A DNA stretch of 64,000 nt from Dyella_B sp035503745. Its GTDB lineage: Bacteria; Pseudomonadota; Gammaproteobacteria; Xanthomonadales; Rhodanobacteraceae. How positions within the stretch are numbered: the first letter of the stretch is position 1; every line of letters starts with the position of its first letter. The stretch spans positions 1 to 64,000 of the forward strand of contig NZ_DATJTC010000011.1 of the NCBI RefSeq assembly GCF_035503745.1. The letters run 5' to 3'. Below, one piece after another: positions 26,844 through 36,079 of this stretch. A program made the position numbers and the translations under genes. The notes below the pieces were generated by a model. The model did not search any database and had not been told where the DNA came from. It saw only the letters and a program-made list of their open reading frames with translations.

Positions 26844-27805
26844 ACGCACCGGACCATGCGCAGGCGCCGACCCGCAGCGAGCGCAGCCAGCGCCGCCCGT
26901 TTTCGAGCTGGCGCGAACACCACGGCTGGAGCGCTGGCGCCAGCCTGCGCCGGCTGGCTTCCAAGCCGCTCGGCAGCCTGCTCACCATCGCGGTGATGGG
27001 GCTTGCGCTGGCGTTGCCGCTGGCCTTCTACCTGTTGCTGTCGAACGTGCAATCGCTGGGCGATGCGCTGGGTCGCAACCAGGTCATCAATGTGTTCCTC
27101 AAGCCCGACCAGGTCGCCGGCAACGCGCAGATCCTGGCCAGGCAGGTGCAACAGCACGACGGCGTGGCCAGTGTCACCCTCAAAACGCCCGCGCAAGGCA
27201 TGGAGGAGCTGAGCAAGATGCAGGGCTTTTCCGATTCGCTGCGCGTGCTGGACGACAATCCGCTGCCCTTCGTGCTGCAGGTGCAGCCGCGGGATGGCCT
27301 CTCCGCGGAGGCGGCCGCGCAGCTGGTGGACGACCTGCGAGGCATGCAGGGCGTGGACGTGGTGCAAGACAGCGGCAGCTGGCGGCAGCGGCTGGATGCG
27401 TTGCTCGGCGTGGGCGATCGCGCGGTAGTGATCCTGGCCGGCCTGTTCGCGCTGGCGGTGCTGCTGGTGGTGGGCAATACGGTGCGCGTGGACATCACCA
27501 GCCGCGCCGAGGAAATCGGTGTGCTCAAGCTGATCGGCGCCAGCCGTGCGTTCGTGCGTAGACCTTATCTCTACGCCGGCATCTGGTACGGTCTGTTCAG
27601 CGGCATCCTGGCGGTGGGCCTGGCGCTGTTGATCGAGTTGGCGCTGGTCGGGCCGGTGCAGCGCCTCAGTCAGGTCTACGAAGGGAAGCTGCAGGTGGGC
27701 GGCCTGCCGCCGTGGCTGCTGCTGGCGGTGCCGGTCACCGCGGCGCTGCTCGGCTGGCTGGGCGCGCGGCTGGTCAGCGCCTGGCAATTGCGCCGCGCGG
27801 CCTAG
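26840..27805 (+). CDS. ftsX: Cell-division membrane protein FtsX
   Basis: A 321-residue protein with a cytoplasmic N-terminus, a first membrane helix at about 55-78, a periplasmic domain (about 80-190), and three C-terminal helices with the FtsX/MacB core TVRVDITSRAEEIGVLKLIGAS. It is translationally coupled to ftsE. In E. coli ftsEX is directly followed by rpoH; here a response-regulator gene and ung are inserted before rpoH. Confidence 0.95.
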   Translation: MNAPDHAQAPTRSERSQRRPFSSWREHHGWSAGASLRRLASKPLGSLLTIAVMGLALALPLAFYLLLSNVQSLGDALGRNQVINVFLKPDQVAGNAQILARQVQQHDGVASVTLKTPAQGMEELSKMQGFSDSLRVLDDNPLPFVLQVQPRDGLSAEAAAQLVDDLRGMQGVDVVQDSGSWRQRLDALLGVGDRAVVILAGLFALAVLLVVGNTVRVDITSRAEEIGVLKLIGASRAFVRRPYLYAGIWYGLFSGILAVGLALLIELALVGPVQRLSQVYEGKLQVGGLPPWLLLAVPVTAALLGWLGARLVSAWQLRRAA

Positions 27806-27961
27806 GGCCTAGTGGCGCGGCCCTGACCGGTTGGGTGGGTGGTGAAGCGGTTCGCAACCATTGGCCGTCCATCTAGGGCAAGATGGTAGGAACGGGCGCA
27901 GGGGGTGCCCGTCTACTTACGAGCAGGGAAGCCATGTCTGGCCGGGATGGTGGAATTTTTA

Positions 27962-28813
27962 ATGACTGCAAGCATCAGCAGCCGCGACCTCAGCACCTCA
28001 CCGCGCGTGCTGGTGGTGGATGGCTCCAAGGTTGTCCGACAGCTGATCACGCGCGTGCTGCAGGCCGAGCTGCCGCAGGCTGAGGTGGTTGGGTGCGGCA
28101 CCGGCGCCCAAGCGCATCAGCTGCTTCAGGCGGGCGTGTTCGATTTCATTACCGTCGCCCTGCGCCTGCCCGATATGGACGGGCTGGAGCTGGCGCGCTA
28201 CGTGCGCGAATCGGCGCCGCAGATCTACGTGCCGATCGTGGTGGTGTCCGGCGACGTCGACGACCGCCTGCATCGGCGCGCGCTGGGCGAGCACGTCACC
28301 GACTACTTCGACAAATCGCTGGGCTTCCAGGCACTGGCCGAATTCATCCGCGGCTATGTGCGCCCGGAAAGTTCGGCCGACGGCGTGGTGCTGTACGTGG
28401 AAGACAGCCGCGTGGTAGCGCTGGCCACACGCCGCATGCTGGAGAAAATCGGCCTGACCGTGCGCCACGTGGTCAGCGTCGAAGACGCGCTGGCGATGCT
28501 GGAGACCGAGCGCATCCAGGGCGGGGTGGGCGCGGACGTGGTGCTGACCGACGTGAGCCTGAAGGGCGAGCTGACCGGCGGCGACCTGCTGAAATTCATC
28601 CGCACCGACTTCGGCTACGGCAAGGGCAAGTTGCCGGTGCTGGTGATGACGGGCGATGAAAATCCCGATAATCAGGCGGCACTGATCCGCGCCGGTGCCA
28701 ACGACCTGGTGGAAAAGCCGGTCGAGGAACGTTTGCTGGTGACCAAATTGCTGTTTCAATTGCGTGTGGCGCAACACCTGCGCGCACGCGAGAGAGCAGG
28801 GCAAACGGAATGA
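27962..28813 (+). CDS. Tandem-receiver response regulator without output domain
   Basis: A 283-residue protein made of two receiver domains (about 15-135 and 140-270). The second is complete: VEDSRVV, phospho-acceptor in VVLTDVSLKGE, MTGDE and VEKPVEE. In the first, the phospho-acceptor aspartate is replaced by alanine (FITVALRLPDMDG) and one acidic-pocket residue is missing (VVDGSK in place of VDDS), though the lysine (FDKSL) is kept. It is therefore probably a pseudo-receiver used for binding or dimerisation. The ATG at 27962 is chosen (purine-rich GGTGGA upstream); 27947 is an alternative. ung overlaps its stop by four bases. There is no kinase nearby. Confidence 0.85.
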   Translation: MTASISSRDLSTSPRVLVVDGSKVVRQLITRVLQAELPQAEVVGCGTGAQAHQLLQAGVFDFITVALRLPDMDGLELARYVRESAPQIYVPIVVVSGDVDDRLHRRALGEHVTDYFDKSLGFQALAEFIRGYVRPESSADGVVLYVEDSRVVALATRRMLEKIGLTVRHVVSVEDALAMLETERIQGGVGADVVLTDVSLKGELTGGDLLKFIRTDFGYGKGKLPVLVMTGDENPDNQAALIRAGANDLVEKPVEERLLVTKLLFQLRVAQHLRARERAGQTE

Positions 28814-29523
28814 CCGACGAAGAGCGCATCAAGCTCGAACCTTCCTGGAAAGAACGCATCGGCAGTTATCTGCAACACCCCCCGATGCGGGCCTTGTCGG
28901 AGTTTCTCCGCGCGGAGAAACATGCCGGCAAGGTGATCTACCCGCCGGGGCCGGAAATCTTCAACGCCTTCGCGCATACGCCATTCGAGGCGGTGCGCGT
29001 GGTGATCCTGGGCCAGGATCCCTATCACGGCCCGGGGCAGGCGCACGGCCTGTGCTTTTCGGTGCGTCCGGGCGTGCCACCGCCGCCCTCGCTGGTGAAC
29101 ATCTTCAAGGAAATCCAGCGCGACTTAGGCGTGGCCCCGCCCGACCATGGCTGCCTGACACCGTGGGCCGATCGCGGCGTGCTGCTGCTCAACGCCGTGC
29201 TGACGGTGGAGCGGGGCTTGGCCGCCTCCCATCAGGGCAAGGGCTGGGAAGGTTTCACCGATGCGGCCATCGATGCCTTGAACCGGGAGCGGGAGGGGCT
29301 GGTGTTCATGCTGTGGGGCTCCTACGCCCAGCGCAAAGGCCAGCTGATCGACACCCGCCGCCATGCGGTGCTGAAGGCGGTCCATCCCTCGCCGCTGTCG
29401 GCGCACCGGGGCTTCATCGGCTGCGGCCACTTTTCGGCCGCCAATCGCTACCTGCAGGCCCAAGGCCACGCGCCGCTGGACTGGTCGCTGCCGCCCCGGG
29501 CCGAGCTGGCCGGCGCGGCCTGA
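28810..29523 (+). CDS. ung: Uracil-DNA glycosylase
   Basis: A 237-residue family 1 uracil-DNA glycosylase: ILGQDPYHGPGQAHGLCFSV with the catalytic aspartate near residue 65, LLLNAVLTVERG, FMLWGSYAQRK and the HPSPLSAHRGF leucine-loop motif near 195. It removes uracil from DNA. The ATG overlaps the stop of the tandem-receiver gene. Confidence 0.97.
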   Translation: MTDEERIKLEPSWKERIGSYLQHPPMRALSEFLRAEKHAGKVIYPPGPEIFNAFAHTPFEAVRVVILGQDPYHGPGQAHGLCFSVRPGVPPPPSLVNIFKEIQRDLGVAPPDHGCLTPWADRGVLLLNAVLTVERGLAASHQGKGWEGFTDAAIDALNREREGLVFMLWGSYAQRKGQLIDTRRHAVLKAVHPSPLSAHRGFIGCGHFSAANRYLQAQGHAPLDWSLPPRAELAGAA

Positions 29524-29631
29524 CGGGGCGTTCATCTCTCTAAAGTCATGCTTGAAACCGCTATCCCCGGCTACCACCCGGAGTGGACAGGGCCGCCTTA
29601 TTCTTGTACTATTCGGTACACGAAAGGTGCC

Positions 29632-29659
29632 GGAACTTGCGGTGCCTTTAGCACTCCAA
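29632..29659 (+). promoter_or_regulatory. Sigma-E-like promoter of rpoH
   Basis: GGAACTT (29632-29638) is a perfect -35 of the E. coli sigma-E consensus. After 16 bases it is followed by TCCAA (29655-29659), close to the TCnnA -10. The -10 lies inside the left arm of the CIRCE element. In E. coli one rpoH promoter is also sigma-E dependent. The start site is inferred, not observed. Confidence 0.65.
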
Positions 29660-29674
29660 GTACCAGAGTGCTAA
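29648..29674. promoter_or_regulatory. Perfect CIRCE element (HrcA operator) upstream of rpoH
   Basis: TTAGCACTC, nine bases, GAGTGCTAA: an exact match to the classical CIRCE consensus. It ends 27 bases before the rpoH ATG and overlaps the sigma-E-like -10. CIRCE is bound by the heat-sensitive repressor HrcA, normally at groESL or hrcA-dnaK operons. hrcA itself is not in the window. Confidence 0.92.
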
Positions 29675-29701
29675 GCTGATCCCCTATTTCTGGAGGTTCC
29701 A

Positions 29702-30559
<858 letters not shown>

Positions 30560-30583
30560 AGTCGCGCTGACATGGCACCCACG

Positions 30584-30609
30584 ACGGCCTCCCTCGCGGA
30601 GGCCGTTTT
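30584..30609 (+). terminator. Rho-independent terminator of rpoH
   Basis: A 9-bp stem (ACGGCCTCC / GGAGGCCGT, 5-base loop) runs into TTTT, 24 bases after the rpoH stop. It isolates rpoH from the next two-component system. Confidence 0.85.
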
Positions 30610-30648
30610 GTGTTTAAGTCCGCGTGGATTTATCTTCCCGGACGCCGC

Positions 30649-31323
30649 ATGCCCCATATCCTGGTCATCGAAGACGACGAGATCACGGCGCGTGAAATCG
30701 TGCTGGAACTGGCTGCCCACGGCATCAGCGCCGATCGCGCGTCCGACGGCCCGCAAGGTTTGCTGCGTGCCCAGGAGCTGCGTTACGACGCCATCACGCT
30801 GGACCTCATGTTGCCCGGCACGGACGGCTTGACCCTGGTCAAGCAACTGCGGGAGCAGGGCATTACCACGCCGGTGTTGATGATCAGCGCCCTGGGCGAC
30901 GTGGACGAGCGCGTACGGGGCCTGCGCGCGGGCGGAGACGATTACCTTACCAAGCCCTTCGCGCCCGACGAAATGACCGCGCGCATCGAGGTGCTCCTGC
31001 GCCGGCAACGACAGGAGCAGCCGGCGCAAACCAAGCTGCGCGTGGCCGATCTCGAATTGGACATGATCGCCCGCACGGCCCGCCGCGGCAGCCGCGAGCT
31101 GACCTTGCTGCCCACCGAATATCGGTTGCTGGAGTTTCTGATGCGCTATCCCGGCCAGGTGCTGACGCGTGCCATGATCTTTGAAAGCGTGTGGGGGCTG
31201 CGTTTCGATCCGGGCACCAACCTCATCGATGTGCACATCGCGCGATTGCGGCGCAAGGTCGATAACGACGGCGAAGCCTCGTTGATTCGCACCATGCGCG
31301 GCTCGGGGTATCGCCTTGGCTGA
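30649..31323 (+). CDS. OmpR-type response regulator upstream of RND operon
   Basis: A 224-residue regulator starting at ATG 30649 (MPHILVIEDDEITARE). The phospho-acceptor lies in AITLDLMLPGTDG near residue 52, with KPFAPDEM and a winged helix (LLPTEYRLLEFLMRYPGQVLT, VHIARLRRKV, MRGSGYRLG). The kinase gene overlaps its stop by 8 bases, and the pair directly precedes the RND efflux operon on the same strand, so it probably controls it. Confidence 0.9.
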   Translation: MPHILVIEDDEITAREIVLELAAHGISADRASDGPQGLLRAQELRYDAITLDLMLPGTDGLTLVKQLREQGITTPVLMISALGDVDERVRGLRAGGDDYLTKPFAPDEMTARIEVLLRRQRQEQPAQTKLRVADLELDMIARTARRGSRELTLLPTEYRLLEFLMRYPGQVLTRAMIFESVWGLRFDPGTNLIDVHIARLRRKVDNDGEASLIRTMRGSGYRLG

Positions 31324-32713
31324 CGCGGCGGGCAAGCATTTTTCGATCCACTGGCGCGCGACGACGTCACGCCTATTGCTGGCCTATGGCGTGTTTTTCG
31401 TCATATGGGGCACGGTGCTGCTGGGATTTATCTATTGGGAGACACTGCACTACCTGGAATCGCGCACCGATCTTCAGCTCAAGCAGCAAATTGGCTATCT
31501 GCGCAGTCTCAGCGAAGATCATATGCTGATCGCCCTGAATGACTACGTCGTGTTGGAACGCACCAATTACAACGCGTGGGGCCTGTTCGATGCCAACAAG
31601 ACCTGGTTGTACGGCGACGTGCTGCAATTTCCCGCGGGACTGACGATCGACTCCGACTCGGTGCGCATGCCCACCGAGCAGGTGATCGTTGGGCCATTTG
31701 CGCCGCCGACGCCGATGCTTTCGGTCATCGCCACGCACCTTCCCAATGGCCAGATCCTGGTACTGGCGCACACCACGCGCATTGCTGCCCGGGTGGGCGA
31801 TATCACGATGCATGGATTGTGGTGGGGCATTTCATTCACGCTGGTGCCCGGGCTCCTCGGCGGCTTGATTCTCAATCTCGGCCCGCGCCGCCGCATACGA
31901 CTGATCGAATCGGCCACGCAGCCGATCATGCACGGCGACCTGCGCCGCCGCTTGCCGGTCAGCAACCGGGGGGACGAGTTGGACCGCCTTGCGGCCATCG
32001 TCAACGACATGCTTGACCAGATCGAGCGCTTGATGGGGGAGGTAAAAGGTGTTTGCGACAATATTGCGCACGATCTGCGCACGCCGCTCACGCGGTTGCG
32101 TTCGCAACTCTATCGCGTACAGCAGGAACTGAACGAAGAAGATCCCCATGCTTCGCTCATAGAGCGGTGCGTCTTCGATGTCGACGAGGTGCTGGCGCGA
32201 TTCCGGGCGCTGCTGCGCATTTCCGAGCTGGAGGATCGCCGCCGCCGCGAAGGTTTCATCTCGGTGGACCTCGGCGAAACCTTGGAGCGCGTGCACGAGC
32301 TTTATGCCCCGCTGGCCGAGGATCAGTCATTGCGGTTTGAACTGGAGATCGAATCGGGGTTGATCGTCCAAGCCGATCCTGACCTGCTGTTCGAGGCGTT
32401 GGGCAATCTCGTCAGCAACGCCATCAAATTCACGCCCGCCGGCGGGTGGGTGGGGCTATCGGTGAGGCGGGCCAGCCCGTCTACGGCGCGCATCGAGGTG
32501 GCGGACAATGGGCCGGGTATTCCGCAGGCGCAGCGGCAGGCCGTATGGCAGCGCTTTTATCGGGGCGACGCCAGCCGGGCCGCTTCCGGCCATGGCCTGG
32601 GGCTGAGCATCGTGGCCGCCATCGCCAAATTGCATGATTTCGAGCTAAGCATCGAAGGCGGCGACGCCGGCACCCGCATGGGCATGGAGTGCCCTTTGAG
32701 GCCGACGGGCTGA
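31316..32713 (+). CDS. Sensor histidine kinase upstream of RND operon
   Basis: A 465-residue kinase beginning at TTG 31316. It has two membrane helices (about 18-42 and 165-190) around a periplasmic sensor, a HAMP region, the H-box CDNIAHDLRTPLTRL near residue 245, N-box ALGNLVSNAIKFTP, DNGPGIPQ and GHGLGLSIV. The DLRTPL H-box groups it with heavy-metal/envelope-stress kinases such as CusS-like proteins, but the signal is unknown. It lies 129 bases before the first RND gene. Confidence 0.9.
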   Translation: MADAAGKHFSIHWRATTSRLLLAYGVFFVIWGTVLLGFIYWETLHYLESRTDLQLKQQIGYLRSLSEDHMLIALNDYVVLERTNYNAWGLFDANKTWLYGDVLQFPAGLTIDSDSVRMPTEQVIVGPFAPPTPMLSVIATHLPNGQILVLAHTTRIAARVGDITMHGLWWGISFTLVPGLLGGLILNLGPRRRIRLIESATQPIMHGDLRRRLPVSNRGDELDRLAAIVNDMLDQIERLMGEVKGVCDNIAHDLRTPLTRLRSQLYRVQQELNEEDPHASLIERCVFDVDEVLARFRALLRISELEDRRRREGFISVDLGETLERVHELYAPLAEDQSLRFELEIESGLIVQADPDLLFEALGNLVSNAIKFTPAGGWVGLSVRRASPSTARIEVADNGPGIPQAQRQAVWQRFYRGDASRAASGHGLGLSIVAAIAKLHDFELSIEGGDAGTRMGMECPLRPTG

Positions 32714-32842
32714 CCCATGGGTGTGTCGCGAAAGTGTCATTTACGGCCCTTTCATTAAACAATCTTCATGCCCGTGAAAGGTGTTGCGGCGCCGCAATCG
32801 GGATAATCGCGTCCATCGTCAACGCACGCTGGAAGTAACCGA

Positions 32843-35800
32843 ATGCTGGCTCTCGTCCGGATAGCGCTTGCGCGTCCCTATACGTTCGTTGTGCTTGCGC
32901 TATTCATCCTGATCGTAGGACCGCTGGCTGCGCTGCGAACCCCCACCGATATCTTCCCGAACATCGGCATCCCGGTGATCAGCGTGGTGTGGACGTATAA
33001 CGGCCTGTCCCCTGCGGCAATGTCAGGCCGCGTGATTTACTACTACGAGCGCCAATTGACCTCCACGGTCAGCGACATGTCGCACATCGAGTCGCAGTCG
33101 CTGCCGGGCATCGGCGTGGTGAAGATCTTCTTCCAGCCCGGCGTGGACGTGCGCACGGCCACGGCACAGGTCACGTCGATTTCGCAGACGGTGCTCAAGC
33201 AGATGCCTCCGGGCATTACGCCGCCGCAGATCATCAACTACAACGCTTCCACGGTACCGATCCTGCAGATGGCGTTATCGAGCACCAAGCTGTCGGAGCA
33301 GAAGATTCTCGACACCGCGCAGAACTTCCTGCGTCCCATGTTGGTGTCGGTGGCGGGCGTGGCGATTCCAACCCCCTACGGCGGCAAGAACCGTGAGGTG
33401 ATGATCGACCTTGACCCGCAGGCGCTCGCCGCCAAGGGCCTTTCCGCGCAGGACGTAGGCAACGCCTTGGCGGCGCAGAACCAGATCATTCCCGTGGGCA
33501 CGATCAAAATCGGCCATGACGAATACACCGTCAATCTCAACGATAGCCCGCAAGTCATCGAAGAACTGAACAACCTGCCGATCAAGACCGTCAACGGCGC
33601 AACCATCACCATCGGCGATGTGGCACACGTGCGCGACGGATCGCCGCCGCAGACGAACGAAGTGCGCGTGGATGGTCACCGCGCCGTGCTGATGTCCTTT
33701 CTCAAGGGCGGCGACGTTTCGACGCTGGCGATTGTCGCCGGCATCAAGAAGCTGTTGCCGCTGGCCGAAGAAACCCTCCCGTCTTCCCTCAAGTTGAAAC
33801 TGATGGGCGACCAGTCGGTATTCGTGCGCGCGGCAATTACCTCGGTGGCGCGCGAGGGCATCATCGCGGCATGCCTCACTTCGGTCATGATTCTGGTGTT
33901 TCTGGGGAGCTGGCGCTCCACGGTCATCATTGCCGTATCGATCCCGCTGGCAGTGTTGTCGGCCATCGCCCTGTTGTCGGCGTTCGGGCAGACCTTGAAC
34001 GTCATGACGCTGGGCGGGCTTGCGCTCGCGGTGGGCATTCTCGTTGACGATGCCACGGTGACGATCGAGAACATCAATTGGCATCTTGAGCAGGGCAAGG
34101 ACGTGCATACGGCGATCATGGATGGCGCCAAGCAGATTGTGACGCCGGCCTTCGTGTCACTGCTTTGCATATGCATCGTGTTCGTGCCGATGTTTATGCT
34201 CAATGGCATTGCCGGGTTCCTGTTCCGGCCCATGGCGCTTGCGGTGATCTTTGCGATGGCGTCGTCGTTTTTGCTCTCGCGCACGCTGGTTCCGACGATG
34301 GCGATGTACTTGCTCAAACCGCACGTGGTCGAACCTCCGCCGGGCGACCATCCGGAAGACTCCTTTATCAACCACCACGTCGGCGACCAGCATCCGGCGA
34401 TGAAGCGCGGCCCGCTGCGCAAGGCGCTGGTGTCCTTCCAGCAGGGTTTCGAACATCGCTTCTCGGGCATTCGCGAGATTTACTACGGTACGCTTTCGCT
34501 GGCGTTGGACAACCGGCGCAGGTTCGTGCTCGGTTTCCTGGCAGTGGTGCTTGTTTCCTTCGCGCTGGTGCCGTTCCTGGGGCGCGATTTCTTCCCGAAC
34601 GTGGAAGCCGGCGCCATCGCCATCCATGTGCGCGCGCCGGTCGGCACGCGTATCGAGGATACGGCGGCGGAGTTCGATCACATCGAAGCGGCCATTCGTC
34701 GCGTGGTTCCGCCGGACCAGCTCGACAACATCGTCGACAACATCGGTCTGCCGCTCAGTGGCACCAACATGGTTTACAGCAACACCGGCACCATCGGGCC
34801 GCAGGATGGCGACATCCAGGTGCTGCTAAAGCCCGATCACGATTCGGTTGACGAATTCGTCAGTAAGCTGCGGACGGTGTTGCCGCGCCAGTTTCCCGGC
34901 ACGACGTTCGCTTTCCTGCCGGCGGACATGGCAAGCCAGATCCTTAACTTCGGTGCGCCGGCGCCGCTGGATGTGAAAGTGTCGGGGCGCAATTCCAGTG
35001 CGAACGAATCGTACGCGCTTGAACTGATGCGCAGGATGCGCAGCATTCCCGGCATTGCCGATGTCCGCATGCAGCAATCCAACAGCGCGCCACAATTAAA
35101 CGTGGATGTGGATCGCGTTCGCGCGGACGAGCTTGGCATTACCGAACACGACGTGACCGACAGCATGGTGTCCACGCTGGCAGGTAGTTCGCAGGTGGCT
35201 CCCGTATTCTGGTTGAACCCCGCCAATGGCGTGTCGTATCCGATCGTGGCGCAAACACCCCAGTACAACGCCGATTCCATCGCCGATCTGAACAGCCTGC
35301 CGATCACCTCGTCGGGCTCCGGCGCGGAGCAAATCCTCGGTGCGGTGGCCAAAGTCGTACGCACGTCTACGCCCGCCGTGGTGACGCACTACAACATTGC
35401 GCCATCGTTCGACATCTACGCCGCCGTACAGGGGCGCGATCTTGGCGGGGTGGCCAATGACATCCAACATGTGCTCGATCAGGCGGCGAAGGATCGTCCC
35501 AAGGGCTCCACGGTGGGTCTGTTCGGCCAAGTGAACGCGATGAACACGGCGTTTTCCGGCCTGTTGTTCGGCCTGCTCGGCGCGATCGTGCTGATTTACA
35601 TGTTGATCGTGGTGAACTTCCAGTCGTGGCTGGATCCTTTCGTGATCATCACCGCGTTGCCGGCCGCGTTGGCGGGCATTGTGTGGATGCTGTTCGTCAG
35701 CCATACGACGTTGTCGGTGCCTGCGCTCACGGGTGCCATCATGTGCATGGGCGTGGCCACCGCCAACTCGATTCTCGTGGTGAGCTTTGCGCGCGAGCGG

Positions 35801-36079
35801 CTGGCCGAGCACGGCGATGCGACGCTGGCGGCGCTGGAAGCGGGCTTCACACGATTCCGTCCGGTATGCATGACCGCACTGGCCATGATTATCGGCATGC
35901 TGCCGATGGCTATCACGCACGAGCAGAACTCGCCTTTGGGCCGGGCTGTGATAGGTGGCTTGCTATTTGCTACCTGCGCCACGCTGCTGTTCGTGCCGGT
36001 GGTCTTCAGTATCGTCCATGGCCGTGAGCAACAAGCCTCCGATCTGGACACTATCCCAGGAATTCCCCATGTCGCATAA
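32843..36079 (+). CDS. RND efflux permease, copy 1 (AcrB/MdtB-like)
   Basis: A 1078-residue RND permease with the expected 12 membrane helices and two large periplasmic loops. Helix 1 is FVVLALFILIVGPLAALRTPTDIFP, and helix 4 holds the proton-relay pair in VGILVDDATVTIENI near residue 405. In the helix-10 region (MGVATANSILVVSFARERL) the position of the AcrB relay lysine 940 is alanine. GGAAG precedes the ATG. The adaptor gene overlaps its end by 11 bases. It is the first gene of an RND-adaptor-OMF-RND operon. Hydrophobe/amphiphile efflux is most likely; the substrate is unknown. Confidence 0.92.
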   Translation: MLALVRIALARPYTFVVLALFILIVGPLAALRTPTDIFPNIGIPVISVVWTYNGLSPAAMSGRVIYYYERQLTSTVSDMSHIESQSLPGIGVVKIFFQPGVDVRTATAQVTSISQTVLKQMPPGITPPQIINYNASTVPILQMALSSTKLSEQKILDTAQNFLRPMLVSVAGVAIPTPYGGKNREVMIDLDPQALAAKGLSAQDVGNALAAQNQIIPVGTIKIGHDEYTVNLNDSPQVIEELNNLPIKTVNGATITIGDVAHVRDGSPPQTNEVRVDGHRAVLMSFLKGGDVSTLAIVAGIKKLLPLAEETLPSSLKLKLMGDQSVFVRAAITSVAREGIIAACLTSVMILVFLGSWRSTVIIAVSIPLAVLSAIALLSAFGQTLNVMTLGGLALAVGILVDDATVTIENINWHLEQGKDVHTAIMDGAKQIVTPAFVSLLCICIVFVPMFMLNGIAGFLFRPMALAVIFAMASSFLLSRTLVPTMAMYLLKPHVVEPPPGDHPEDSFINHHVGDQHPAMKRGPLRKALVSFQQGFEHRFSGIREIYYGTLSLALDNRRRFVLGFLAVVLVSFALVPFLGRDFFPNVEAGAIAIHVRAPVGTRIEDTAAEFDHIEAAIRRVVPPDQLDNIVDNIGLPLSGTNMVYSNTGTIGPQDGDIQVLLKPDHDSVDEFVSKLRTVLPRQFPGTTFAFLPADMASQILNFGAPAPLDVKVSGRNSSANESYALELMRRMRSIPGIADVRMQQSNSAPQLNVDVDRVRADELGITEHDVTDSMVSTLAGSSQVAPVFWLNPANGVSYPIVAQTPQYNADSIADLNSLPITSSGSGAEQILGAVAKVVRTSTPAVVTHYNIAPSFDIYAAVQGRDLGGVANDIQHVLDQAAKDRPKGSTVGLFGQVNAMNTAFSGLLFGLLGAIVLIYMLIVVNFQSWLDPFVIITALPAALAGIVWMLFVSHTTLSVPALTGAIMCMGVATANSILVVSFARERLAEHGDATLAALEAGFTRFRPVCMTALAMIIGMLPMAITHEQNSPLGRAVIGGLLFATCATLLFVPVVFSIVHGREQQASDLDTIPGIPHVA

